NCBI GenBank assembly: GCA_020848855.1
Contig: JADLHH010000272.1
Span: 1 to 22,592 of the forward strand
Source of the DNA: Anaerolineae bacterium
Lineage (GTDB): Bacteria; Chloroflexota; Anaerolineae; Aggregatilineales; Phototrophicaceae
Length of the DNA stretch: 22,592 nucleotides
Direction of reading: 5' to 3'
Shown in pieces: positions 1 to 7,327 of the stretch. The translations under genes were made by a program, and so were the position numbers. The stretch's first letter is position 1. Every line of letters begins with the position of its first letter. Below the pieces are notes generated by a model. The model saw only the letters and a program-made list of their open reading frames with translations, was not told the origin of the DNA and made no database searches.

Positions 1-406
1 AGCCGCGTTTGTTCATGGCCGCTTCTAGCACGTGGCCCATGATTCCTGGCTCGACGCGCACAGTCATATTCGTCTGATTGAAATCGAGGATGGATTCCAT
101 CCTCGACAGGTCCAGCGTAATGCCTCCGTTCAGCGGCAGCGGCGCACCTGTCACGCTCGACCCGGCTCCCCAGGGCGTCACCGGCACGCCATACTCGTTG
201 GCCCAGCGCAGCAGCGTGACAATCTGATCGACCCGACTGGCAAAAACGACCGCGTCGGGCTTCAGCGGCTGGTTTCCCGCCACTTTCCACTTGGTCGCCA
301 CGGGCCACGCGTCATAACTATGCCCGAGAATGGCTTCCTCACTCGTCTTGACGACCTCGTCGCCAAGAAGCTGCCTTAAGTCGTCAATGGTCTTCTCGAT
401 AACCAT
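1..406 (-). CDS. FAD-linked oxidase (GlcD-like), N-terminal part, runs off the left edge
   Basis: Read on the minus strand from ATG at 406-404, the frame stays open to the window edge (about 135 codons), so only the N-terminal FAD-binding half is visible. It starts MVIEKTIDDLRQLLG and carries the FAD-binding type-4 (PCMH/GlcD) features HSYDAWPVATKW, then PVTPWGAGSSVTGAPLP and a GGITLDLSRM-like strand at about residues 78-105, followed by NMTVRVEPGIM. Members oxidise 2-hydroxy acids such as glycolate or lactate, or sugar-derived acids; the C-terminal substrate domain is outside the window, so the substrate is unknown. A weak AAGGGA lies 8 nt before the ATG. It is the last visible gene of the leftward unit. 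A diverged, broken paralogue starts at 16044. Family call is firm, function is not. Confidence 0.82.
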   Translation of the reverse strand, partial: MVIEKTIDDLRQLLGDEVVKTSEEAILGHSYDAWPVATKWKVAGNQPLKPDAVVFASRVDQIVTLLRWANEYGVPVTPWGAGSSVTGAPLPLNGGITLDLSRMESILDFNQTNMTVRVEPGIMGHVLEAAMNKRG

Positions 407-437
407 TCGGTTGTCCCTTTTCGTTCAGAAATTCGCG

Positions 438-1286
438 CTAAACAGGAACCCCATTGCGAGGGGTCGCTACCCCGGCACACTGCCCGGTAGCCATCATCAT
501 GAGCTTCTCTTCCGTTACCTCGTCATGGCTCTGCTCCCCCACCAGTCGCCCCTCGTGCATGACGAGGATACGGTCGCTGATGCCCATCACTTCCGGCATC
601 TCCGAGGAAATCAACAGGATGCCAACCCCTTGACGTGCGAGGTCGATAATCAGCCTATGCACTTCCGATTTCCCGGCGACGTCAATCCCCCGGGTGGGTT
701 CATCGAGGATCAAAATGCGAGGCTTGGCTGCAAGCCATTTGGCAATGACCACCTTCTGCTGGTTGCCGCCGGAAAGCGATTTCGCCACTGTCTCTACCGA
801 TGGAGCACGGATGTCGAGCGACACTTTGTAGTCCTTGGCCAGCTTCTGCTCGAGTCCAAACCTCAAGAAGATCAACGCCGCCACCTGACGTAGCGTCGGG
901 AGGGAGATATTCGCGCGCACGGGCATTCCGAGGATTAGCCCCTGGAGCTTGCGGTCTTCCGGCGCCAGCGCAATGCCGGCGCGGATCGCGTCTTCCGGTG
1001 CCCGCAGCTTGAGCCGCTGTCCGTTAAGCGACACGGAACCGTCGCTGATTCGGTCGACGCCAAAAATCGCGCGGGCGACATCGGTTCGACCTGACCCGAC
1101 TAGCCCAAATAGTCCGACGATTTCCGACTCGCGGATGTCGTTCTGCGAGTCGACGACGATCACACTACCGCCTGCTGCTTCGACCACCGACTGGAGATTC
1201 TCACTCCACGTCACCTGCAAACCGTCGATTAACCCTGCCGCCGAATAGTATTTGCTGTCTGTGTTCAAGCTTTTCGAGGCGATCAT
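438..1286 (-). pseudogene. Half of an RbsA/MglA-type sugar ABC ATPase (second nucleotide-binding domain only) with a foreign N-terminus
   Basis: The 282-residue frame matches only the second ATPase domain of RbsA/XylG/MglA proteins, which are normally about 500 residues with two domains. Visible are the degenerate P-loop GLVGSGRTD, the APEDRK motif, the signature LSGGNQQK, the Walker B ILILDEPTRGID and the switch region LLISSEMPE. About the first 50 residues do not fit an ATPase; the stretch SVVEAAGGSVIVVDSQND resembles the start of an RbsB-like sugar-binding protein (inference). The ATG at 1286 is directly preceded by an in-frame TAG and has no good ribosome site, while a strong orphan AAGGAGG lies further upstream. 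The most economical reading is a deletion that fused the start of a binding-protein gene to the end of the ATPase gene. It could not serve the MalF/MalG-type transporter here, which uses a different ATPase class. Confidence 0.72.
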
Positions 1287-1324
1287 CTAGACAAACTCTG
1301 CCCTTAATGTCTGTGCCTATGTTT

Positions 1325-1331
1325 CCTCCTT
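1325..1331 (-). promoter_or_regulatory. Orphan strong Shine-Dalgarno (AAGGAGG) with no start codon at the right distance
   Basis: The minus strand reads AAGGAGG five bases after the isomerase stop codon, but the next 20 bases contain no ATG, GTG or TTG in a good position; the base triplet at the expected place is ATA. It looks like the ribosome site of a gene lost by deletion or a start-codon mutation, in keeping with the chimeric ATPase remnant that follows. Confidence 0.5.
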
Positions 1332-1335
1332 GATA

Positions 1336-2136
1336 CTAATGGGACTCAAGCCCCGCGAAATAGGCAGCGGCGGCATCAAACAGAAACGAGTACCGGTCGG
1401 GCTGACGCACAAATGATTCCCAGAGTGGAATCGCTGGATCATCGGGTGGCTCAAAAACGGTTCCGGACAAATCGGAAAGCCTGCGCAGAGAAGGCGCATC
1501 CACGTAGCAGGGGTTCACGTCGATCTGGATGTCTCCGGCACCATCCATGACGTAATAGGCCAGTCCGCGATAGGTCGTGACCTGGTCGTACTCTGGTTTG
1601 AAGTCGGTGCAGTAAAGCCCTGCCATGACGCCTGTCTCATGGGATGGATTAATGAGCACGTGCGCGTATTCCGGCGGCACCGTGACTGAAACACCCGGCG
1701 TCAGCTCCACGAGCGCGCAGTCCTCCGGGGTTTCGGGATGAGTAACACTCCGCTTTTGCAGGAACAGCAGCAGGCGACCGTGGACACCACTGTAGACTTC
1801 GGGATAGCTGTAGGGCGATCCTGGCATGGCGGGGTGGTAGTGCCCTGCTGTCTTCACATATTCCCCGCCGATGGTGAGCGGCGGCAGCGCCACCGGGCTA
1901 AACGTAAGGTGTCGCGGCGCGAGCAATTCGCGCGCGCTGGGCGGTTCTGATCCGGGATAGTAGACGTCATAGGCCGCGCTTTCAGCGGGCAGAGCGTTCG
2001 GAAAGCGCAAGACAGCCGCAAGATCGCCCACCGTACGCGTCGCCCGGCGATACATAAAACCATCATCGCTCGACAGATCGCCGGAGTCTGTATTTAGAAC
2101 GAGATGAAAGCCAATTCCTTTTGAAAGATCAAACAT
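1336..2136 (-). CDS. Cupin-type glucose-6-phosphate isomerase family protein (copy 1)
   Basis: A 266-residue protein of the metal-dependent cupin phosphoglucose isomerase family (archaeal/bacterial cPGI, PF06560), which interconverts aldose and ketose 6-phosphates in the cytoplasm. The cupin metal ligands are visible: GHYHP gives His99 and His101, YPEVY gives Glu113, and PPEYAHVLINP gives His159. It is longer than the ~190-residue Pyrococcus enzyme because of an N-terminal extension, with a loop about five residues longer between the second His and the Glu. A GAAGGA lies 9 nt before the ATG. It follows the ROK kinase by 14 bp, which fits isomerisation of the kinase product. A paralogue with the same ligands lies at 15030. 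Family firm; the exact sugar phosphate is inferred. Confidence 0.85.
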   Translation of the reverse strand: MFDLSKGIGFHLVLNTDSGDLSSDDGFMYRRATRTVGDLAAVLRFPNALPAESAAYDVYYPGSEPPSARELLAPRHLTFSPVALPPLTIGGEYVKTAGHYHPAMPGSPYSYPEVYSGVHGRLLLFLQKRSVTHPETPEDCALVELTPGVSVTVPPEYAHVLINPSHETGVMAGLYCTDFKPEYDQVTTYRGLAYYVMDGAGDIQIDVNPCYVDAPSLRRLSDLSGTVFEPPDDPAIPLWESFVRQPDRYSFLFDAAAAYFAGLESH

Positions 2137-2150
2137 GATCTCGTATCCTT

Positions 2151-3140
2151 CTATGAGTTGATCCGTAAGTCATGGAACACCATCGCCGCAGCTCCATAAA
2201 GGCCTGACAGGTCACCGAGAGTGGCCCCCACAACTTCAGTCTGGCGGTGCTGAGGCGGAAAAGCGCGTTCCCGAATGACCGCGCGCGCAGGTTCCAGCAG
2301 CAAATCGCCTGCCTGGGCAATTCCCCCACCAACCACGATGCGAGTCGGCGACACGATGTTGACCAGATTCGTCAATCCGATGCCCAGCGCATGGCCGACC
2401 AACCGCCAGACCTCACATGCGGCAGCGTCGCCATGCTGTGCCGCCTCGGCCACAAGACGCGGAGTAAGCTCGCCGTTATGGGCGGCAATCAGTTCATGCA
2501 GCAGGCTGTCGGGAAACGCTTGGAGTTGTTCGCGGGCGGTGGCGACAATTCCCTGGACGGCGGCAAACGTCTCGAGGCAGCCGTGATTGCCACAGCCGGT
2601 GCATATGCGGGGACTCGTCTCGTCGATAATGATGTGGCCTACGCCGCCTGCCCATCCAAGGCCGCCAATGAAGAAGCGTCCGTCGGATACAATACCCGCG
2701 CCGATGCCGGTCGAGACGGTCACGTAAGCAAAATGCTGAACGCCCCGGCCTGCGCCGTAGTACGCCTCGCCGAGTGTGGGAGCAGGCGTATCTAGAGCAA
2801 AGTAGTAGTTGGCGTCGATGTACCGCACGAGTCCGGCCCGGAGATCATAGCCGATCCATTCGCGCGTGAGATGAGCCGTAGCGGTAACTAGACCATCGCC
2901 CGTGACAAAGGCGGCAATAGAAACCCCGATGCCTTTCACGCCGTCGACTGGAACGTGTGCTTCATTGCACAATTCGTGCGCCACCTGGGCGAGATGTGCG
3001 ACGACGCTGTCCGGTGCCGCCTTACTTGGCGTCGGCAGGCGGCGTAGGACCAATATTCGGCCGTCTTCGCGAATCAAGCCTGCCTTAAGCCGCGTGCCGC
3101 CAATATCGAAGGCGATTACAACCGACTGTCCGTCGGTCAT
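2151..3140 (-). CDS. ROK family sugar kinase with altered sugar-binding residues
   Basis: A 329-residue ROK protein, an ATP-dependent sugar kinase family that includes bacterial glucokinases and N-acetylmannosamine kinases. The N-terminal phosphate-binding loop is FDIGGTRLKAG (residues 11-21), and the zinc/structural motif CTGCGNHGCLE (180-190) is intact with a preceding GH (His169). The catalytic Asp is kept (Asp117 in ALDTPAPTLGEA), but the usual Asn residues around it (NDxN) are replaced, and the Glu of the ExGH sugar-binding motif is Gly166 (AGGVGH). This suggests a substrate other than glucose, or weakened activity. Its start overlaps the PfkB stop as ATGA, implying translational coupling. 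There is no helix-turn-helix, so it is a kinase and not a ROK repressor. A fragment of a close paralogue lies at 15831-16013. Confidence 0.85.
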   Translation of the reverse strand: MTDGQSVVIAFDIGGTRLKAGLIREDGRILVLRRLPTPSKAAPDSVVAHLAQVAHELCNEAHVPVDGVKGIGVSIAAFVTGDGLVTATAHLTREWIGYDLRAGLVRYIDANYYFALDTPAPTLGEAYYGAGRGVQHFAYVTVSTGIGAGIVSDGRFFIGGLGWAGGVGHIIIDETSPRICTGCGNHGCLETFAAVQGIVATAREQLQAFPDSLLHELIAAHNGELTPRLVAEAAQHGDAAACEVWRLVGHALGIGLTNLVNIVSPTRIVVGGGIAQAGDLLLEPARAVIRERAFPPQHRQTEVVGATLGDLSGLYGAAAMVFHDLRINS

Positions 3141-4132
3141 CGCAGGCTCCCCACGGTAATCCGCTGGACCCGCGTCCGCAGCTTCAGACGCTTGAACAGC
3201 GCGAGTTCGATCTGCCCAGCGACAATGTGATGAATACTAGCAGCCGCTGCCGCGGACGCCTGCGCGACCGCTTCTTCCAATGCATCGCCACGACCGAGAG
3301 CGAGCAGCAAGCCCGCCATAAAGCTGTCGCCGGCCCCGGCAGGGCACGCCCAGGATTCAAGTGGTGTCACGACATGCAATAGCTCGTGCTTGTGCTTGAA
3401 GATATAAGCCCCGCGGGAACCGTCGGTAACAATGAGATACTCAAGCCCAAGCGGATGGAGCGCAAAAAATGCACGTTGTCCGCGCTCCACAATATCCGTT
3501 TGCCCGTCTGCCCCATTGCCAAAAGCAGAGTCGAGTTCCTCGATGTTGACCTTGAGAATGCTGGGTCCCGCCTGGGCTGCCAGTCTCAGCACGTCTCCGG
3601 AAGCGTCCAGCGCGACCACCGCCGAGCGCGTCTTCAACTGCGCGATGAGGGAGGCGTAATAGTCCACAGGAAAATCGGGCGGCAGGCTTCCCGTCAGGGT
3701 GACAAAAGGAGCCAGGTCGGCGCAGCGCAGGACCATCTCGGTAAACGCATCGCGGGCACGAGCGCCGCTTGGAACGCCTGGTTCAAGAATGCCGGTCGAC
3801 TGCCGCAGCTCCGCGACAGGCATGGTGGCAGTGCGCCGAGTTTCTCGCTCGCCCCATATAACCTCTGCCGGTATCCCTTCGCGCGCCAGTTCTGAGACAA
3901 TGAACTCACCGCTGCTGCCAGCCACAATACCGATACTCATCGTTCGGCCCCCCAGGCTGACCGCGGCCCGCGCCATATTAAACCCTTTTCCCCCGGCGGT
4001 ATGATGCCCGGCCACCGCGCGGTTGATCTCGCCCACGACGAGCGCCGGCATCGGGTAATAGGAGTCCAGCGCGGAATTCGGAGCCGCGATGACTATGTCG
4101 TAACGGTAGGCGCGAGCGGGCCGGTCAGACAT
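3137..4132 (-). CDS. PfkB family hexose-phosphate kinase (1-phosphofructokinase/tagatose-6-phosphate kinase-like)
   Basis: A 331-residue ribokinase-superfamily protein. It has the substrate-loop motif GGKGFNMA (47-54) typical of the FruK/LacC/PfkB hexose-phosphate branch rather than of ribokinase (GGKGANQA), the TGSLPP motif (147-152), KVNIEEL (194-200), TDGSRGAY (236-243) and the C-terminal GAGDS with the catalytic base Asp269. Such enzymes phosphorylate a ketose phosphate to a bisphosphate. In this unit it sits between the class II aldolase (12 bp upstream) and the ROK kinase (ATGA overlap), which fits a kinase-isomerase-kinase-aldolase series. Full length and intact. Whether the substrate is fructose 6-phosphate, tagatose 6-phosphate, a 1-phosphate or something rarer cannot be told. 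Confidence 0.87.
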   Translation of the reverse strand: MSDRPARAYRYDIVIAAPNSALDSYYPMPALVVGEINRAVAGHHTAGGKGFNMARAAVSLGGRTMSIGIVAGSSGEFIVSELAREGIPAEVIWGERETRRTATMPVAELRQSTGILEPGVPSGARARDAFTEMVLRCADLAPFVTLTGSLPPDFPVDYYASLIAQLKTRSAVVALDASGDVLRLAAQAGPSILKVNIEELDSAFGNGADGQTDIVERGQRAFFALHPLGLEYLIVTDGSRGAYIFKHKHELLHVVTPLESWACPAGAGDSFMAGLLLALGRGDALEEAVAQASAAAAASIHHIVAGQIELALFKRLKLRTRVQRITVGSLR

Positions 4133-4144
4133 GACGGCGGGTCC

Positions 4145-4795
4145 TCACTCGTAGTCCGTGTTGAACATCGGGTAGTCGCTCAGTTCCGGGATCTGGAAGC
4201 CCATCTGCCGGCAGCCCAGAATAGCCGTCGCGTTGTATTCGACCCGTTCCAGCAGGTCGAAGGCATCGTCGAGGGTGGGCGCGGCGACAAAAATACCGTG
4301 AAACGGATAAAAGACGGCATGACCGTGCTTTCGGAATGACTCGCCCTTTTCTCGGAAGATGTCGACGATGGAATCGCCGAATTCCGGACTGTCAACCTTG
4401 AGGAGACGCGGAAGAACCGGAATCGGCCCGTACTTCTTCATCGCATCCATCAGCGGCGGCATCGGTTCGGGCTGGCAGGCAAAAATGGTAGCTGTCCGTG
4501 GGTGCGCGTGGATGGCCGCGCCAACAAAGTCGAAGGCTTCGTACATCCGTCTGTGCGTTGCCCAGCTCACGCTCAGCTTGCCGTTGCCATCGAGAATATT
4601 GCCTGCGAAGTCGACGAGGAGCAAATCATCTGGCGACATCCGAAGACGATTGCGCTTGGCATTGCCAGTCGGCGTCAGGTAGAGTGTGTCAGCCGACGCA
4701 CGTCCGCTGAAATTACTGCCCGCCGCGTTCGTCAGGTGCCGGTCGTAGACGAGGGTACAGACATCGAGAAGTTCTTTACGGGTAACGGTGTACAT
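4145..4795 (-). CDS. AraD/FucA-like class II aldolase family protein, catalytic Glu replaced
   Basis: A 216-residue protein of the class II aldolase/adducin family (zinc lyases and epimerases such as FucA, AraD and the 3-oxo-tetronate 4-phosphate decarboxylase OtnC). It shows the phosphate-site signature NAAGSNFSGR (23-32), the metal pair HAHP (His96, His98) and the third His166 in FHGIFVAA. In FucA and its relatives the motif SSEWxxH supplies an acid/base and metal-liganding Glu; here the equivalent reads LSVSWATH, with Ser77 in place of Glu. It may therefore use a different mechanism or act as an epimerase or decarboxylase variant. Its start is 6 bp from the LacI remnant. Its place next to PfkB suggests it acts on a phosphorylated ketose. 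Family confident, reaction open. Confidence 0.82.
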   Translation of the reverse strand: MYTVTRKELLDVCTLVYDRHLTNAAGSNFSGRASADTLYLTPTGNAKRNRLRMSPDDLLLVDFAGNILDGNGKLSVSWATHRRMYEAFDFVGAAIHAHPRTATIFACQPEPMPPLMDAMKKYGPIPVLPRLLKVDSPEFGDSIVDIFREKGESFRKHGHAVFYPFHGIFVAAPTLDDAFDLLERVEYNATAILGCRQMGFQIPELSDYPMFNTDYE

Positions 4796-4801
4796 ATAAG
4801 A

Positions 4802-5101
4802 CTACGCTTTCACTTGGTACGGCGCTGTCGATCGCCGTTCAATGAGATGGATGTCGAGTATGGTCTCTCTCGGACCACCCGTGTATGTGCCTTCCATGCG
4901 CTCAATGAGCCTGCGCACGGCGATCATGCCTGCCTCACCGCACTTGAGCGCTTGCGAGCCACCGCGTGCTACCTCCTGGCGAAAAGCCGGCTGTATCATG
5001 TCGAGCGCTGCAGCACGCACGGCAGACACTGGTTCTGGGGCAAATTGCCGCGTGCCCGCATGGCAGCCTAGCCAGAAAGCCGCTTTCCCGGCGTGCCTCA
5101 C
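4802..5101 (-). pseudogene. Remnant of a LacI-family regulator (C-terminal end only)
   Basis: The last ~45 codons read like the end of a LacI/GalR protein: AVRRLIERMEGTYTGGPRE, then LIERRSTAP, closely matching the corresponding end of the intact regulator at 7328 (AVAMLIDRIKGVYKGGPR and VVRNSTA). Upstream of about 4945 the reading frame no longer resembles the ligand-binding domain, and no helix-turn-helix exists before the next gene at 5158. I read it as the tail of a second regulator gene, truncated at its 5' side. The exact 5' limit of homology is uncertain; the open frame extends to a GTG at 5101. It interrupts an otherwise compact gene row between the Gfo/Idh gene and the aldolase. Confidence 0.6.
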
Positions 5102-5157
5102 TTTCTGTTTCCCGCCAAGAGGGCACGCCGGATACGCTGGCGGAGGGCGTCACGGCG

Positions 5158-6102
5158 CTACGATGTTGACCGGCTGGCATCCAGCATGTCGTGACAGAGG
5201 TGATGCGTCTTCAGGGCATCGGCATAGCTACTGTAAAGATGCATTGGCGTTTTCTCGCGCACCGCGCGAAGGAAGGCGCGATCTTCTAGCAAGAACGGGT
5301 CAGCGCTGACCTTGACCTCACGTTTATTCTCACCATCCTCATAAAGAACACCATCCTGCTTGATGGTAATGCGCAGACCCTCACAGGTCACTTGAAGCCA
5401 GACGGCGGCACCGTTATACAGCACGCAGGTTGCTGTGAAGACACCGACGACTGCGCCAGGGAACATGACCAGCGCCGTGCTGACATCGTCAACGTCTGCG
5501 TCAGGATAAACCGGGCGCTCGTGCTGCGCGAAGACTGCGCCCTTGACAACCCCTTCGCCAACGAGCGACCGCGCCAGGTCGACCAAGTGCGTAGCCTGTT
5601 CGACCATCTGCCCACCGCTTGTTTCCTGGTGACGCCACCATACGGGCGGCGGGGTCGAGTCGTGCCACTGCCCAATTACCATGCGGGCCGGGTTTGAAGC
5701 GAGCTTCTGTCTGATCTCGGGCAGCGTGTCCAGCGCGCGCCAGTGGTAGCCAACCCCAACGATTGCCTTCCGGCTCTCGATCGCTTTGGCGATTTCCTCG
5801 CCGGTCCGCCGGTCAGCGGAGAGCGGCTTCTCCACGAAAAACGGGATTTCACGTTCGAGAAGCGCAAATTCGATTGAACCGTGCTCACCGGGTGGCACAC
5901 AGACCCACACGGCGTCCACGGCTTCCTTTTTCACTAACTGGTCGATGCTTTGATAGGCGCGCCCGCCCCACTTGGTCGTGGCTGCCTGTACACCCTCCGA
6001 ACTTATACCGACATGCCCGACCACTACGATATCTGGCTCCTGGGACATCGCGCGAAGGTGCCGTCCAGCCACCCAGCCGGTTCCAATCATAGCGATTTTC
6101 AT
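5158..6102 (-). CDS. Gfo/Idh/MocA family NAD(P)-dependent oxidoreductase
   Basis: A 314-residue protein beginning MKIAMIGTGWVAGRH, a Rossmann nucleotide-binding start, followed by the family's EKPLSAD motif (Glu91-Lys92-Pro93, the Lys being catalytic) and the substrate-domain signature GGQMVEQATHLVDLAR (163-178) with the usual His and Asp. The family oxidises sugars, inositols or aminosugars at a secondary alcohol. Length is slightly short of the usual ~340-380. Its ATG overlaps the stop of the upstream dehydrogenase (ATGA), so the two are probably made together. A dehydrogenase plus Gfo/Idh pair is common where a sugar is oxidised, epimerised or dehydrated before phosphorylation. Substrate unknown. 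Confidence 0.88.
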   Translation of the reverse strand: MKIAMIGTGWVAGRHLRAMSQEPDIVVVGHVGISSEGVQAATTKWGGRAYQSIDQLVKKEAVDAVWVCVPPGEHGSIEFALLEREIPFFVEKPLSADRRTGEEIAKAIESRKAIVGVGYHWRALDTLPEIRQKLASNPARMVIGQWHDSTPPPVWWRHQETSGGQMVEQATHLVDLARSLVGEGVVKGAVFAQHERPVYPDADVDDVSTALVMFPGAVVGVFTATCVLYNGAAVWLQVTCEGLRITIKQDGVLYEDGENKREVKVSADPFLLEDRAFLRAVREKTPMHLYSSYADALKTHHLCHDMLDASRSTS

Positions 6103-7139
6103 TGTCCGGACCCTTCATAGTCGAAGATGGTCTTGATCGTCTGGTCTGGATGCTCGTCAATGAAGCGATAAGCTTCAGCCGCATCTTGATAGGCAAAGCG
6201 CTTGCCGATCATCGGCTCGGTGATGAGCCGACCTGTCTCCAGGAGATGGAGCGCCGTTTCCCGAACCCGCTGCAAATCCCACATCGGATAGCTGCGGTGC
6301 GGCATCCCCCAGACCGGCATGCTGGATATCAGCGTTGGACGATTGTGGTGCCATTCCGCGCCCAGTTGAAGCGGCTCCATGCCGCTGTAGTAGCTCGCAG
6401 CCACAATCAGGCCGCAGGTGTGGACGCTGCGAATCGCCGTCTGAAGTCCGGGATACGCCCCGGAAATCTCAATGGCAACGTCTACTCCCTTCTTGCCGGT
6501 CGCTTTCTTGATTTCCAGCGCGGGGTCACACACGCGGGCATTGAAGACCGCATCGGCACCAAACTGCCGCGCCAGGTTCAACCGCTGTTCCAGAGTGTCG
6601 ACTGCGTAGACGACCTCCGCTCCGTTGAGGCGGGCGATCTGAATTGCGAGCAGACCAAGCGCGCCAAGCCCGATGATCGCGACCCGGTCGCCTACTTTGA
6701 GGTGCGCATCGTGTACAGCCACCAACGCAAAGATCGTGGGATCGGTAAAGAGCGCCATTTCGGGTTTCATCCCGGCGCGAAGAGGAAACAGGAGACACTC
6801 GTCGCGAACGTTGGTCGGACGGTGTGGCATCTCACCGTGGACGAGATCGCCGGTTTTGTAGAGAGTCACTGCGGAACCGACTTCGATGACTTCGCCGACC
6901 AGCCATGATCCCAGGTTTATGGGGTAGAAAGGCGCAGACGTGCGCTCCACGAACAACCGATATTCGGGGTCGAAAGCGCCGTCCAGGAAGGGCGTCTTTC
7001 CCCGATAAAGCGCCATCTCCGTCCCGTGCTTAATGCCGCTGACGAGACTCCGAAGGCGTACTTCTGAGGGTTTGAGCGGCGCTTCTTCGTAATCGCGAAA
7101 CTCGATCGTGCGTTCAGCGGTGTCGACAAATTCCTTCAT
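6099..7139 (-). CDS. Medium-chain dehydrogenase/reductase, zinc-ligand Cys absent
   Basis: A 346-residue MDR-superfamily protein with the GroES-like N-terminal domain and the NAD(P)-binding core at IIGLGALGLLAIQIAR (155-170). In zinc alcohol dehydrogenases the segment around residue 37 is SGICHTD-like and provides a catalytic Cys; here it is SGIKHGTE with Lys37, and the four-Cys structural zinc lobe is not visible either. This agrees with the sub-family of sugar-alcohol or polyol oxidoreductase-like MDRs that carry SGI-x-x-GTE and lack standard zinc sites. It is the first gene after the LacI stop and a 188-bp gap, so it may have its own promoter there. Substrate unknown; linked by ATGA overlap to the Gfo/Idh gene. 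Confidence 0.82.
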   Translation of the reverse strand: MKEFVDTAERTIEFRDYEEAPLKPSEVRLRSLVSGIKHGTEMALYRGKTPFLDGAFDPEYRLFVERTSAPFYPINLGSWLVGEVIEVGSAVTLYKTGDLVHGEMPHRPTNVRDECLLFPLRAGMKPEMALFTDPTIFALVAVHDAHLKVGDRVAIIGLGALGLLAIQIARLNGAEVVYAVDTLEQRLNLARQFGADAVFNARVCDPALEIKKATGKKGVDVAIEISGAYPGLQTAIRSVHTCGLIVAASYYSGMEPLQLGAEWHHNRPTLISSMPVWGMPHRSYPMWDLQRVRETALHLLETGRLITEPMIGKRFAYQDAAEAYRFIDEHPDQTIKTIFDYEGSGQ

Positions 7140-7285
7140 CTTCGTTCATCTTTCTTTGTCCAAAGCCAGCACGAAGCGGCCCTGGAAAGACCGCCTGCCG
7201 CACTGTCTGTCACGAGCCTTCATAATAGCGGGCAGAAAGAGCCACCGAAGCACGCCCTTGAGGCATGCACCTGCGTCACTCTCCG

Positions 7286-7309
7286 GGGTCAGGGTAGATG
7301 CCCCGACCC
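7286..7309 (-). terminator. GC-rich stem-loop after the LacI gene
   Basis: In the leftward transcript this reads GGGTC-G-GGG, a 6-nt loop (CATCTA), then CCC-T-GACCC: a nine-pair stem with one G-U pair, about 19 bp past the LacI stop. No clear U-run follows, so it may be a weak terminator or a 3' stabilising structure separating the transporter/regulator genes from the catabolic genes. Confidence 0.4.
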
Positions 7310-7327
7310 GTCACCCTCGCCGGTCCG

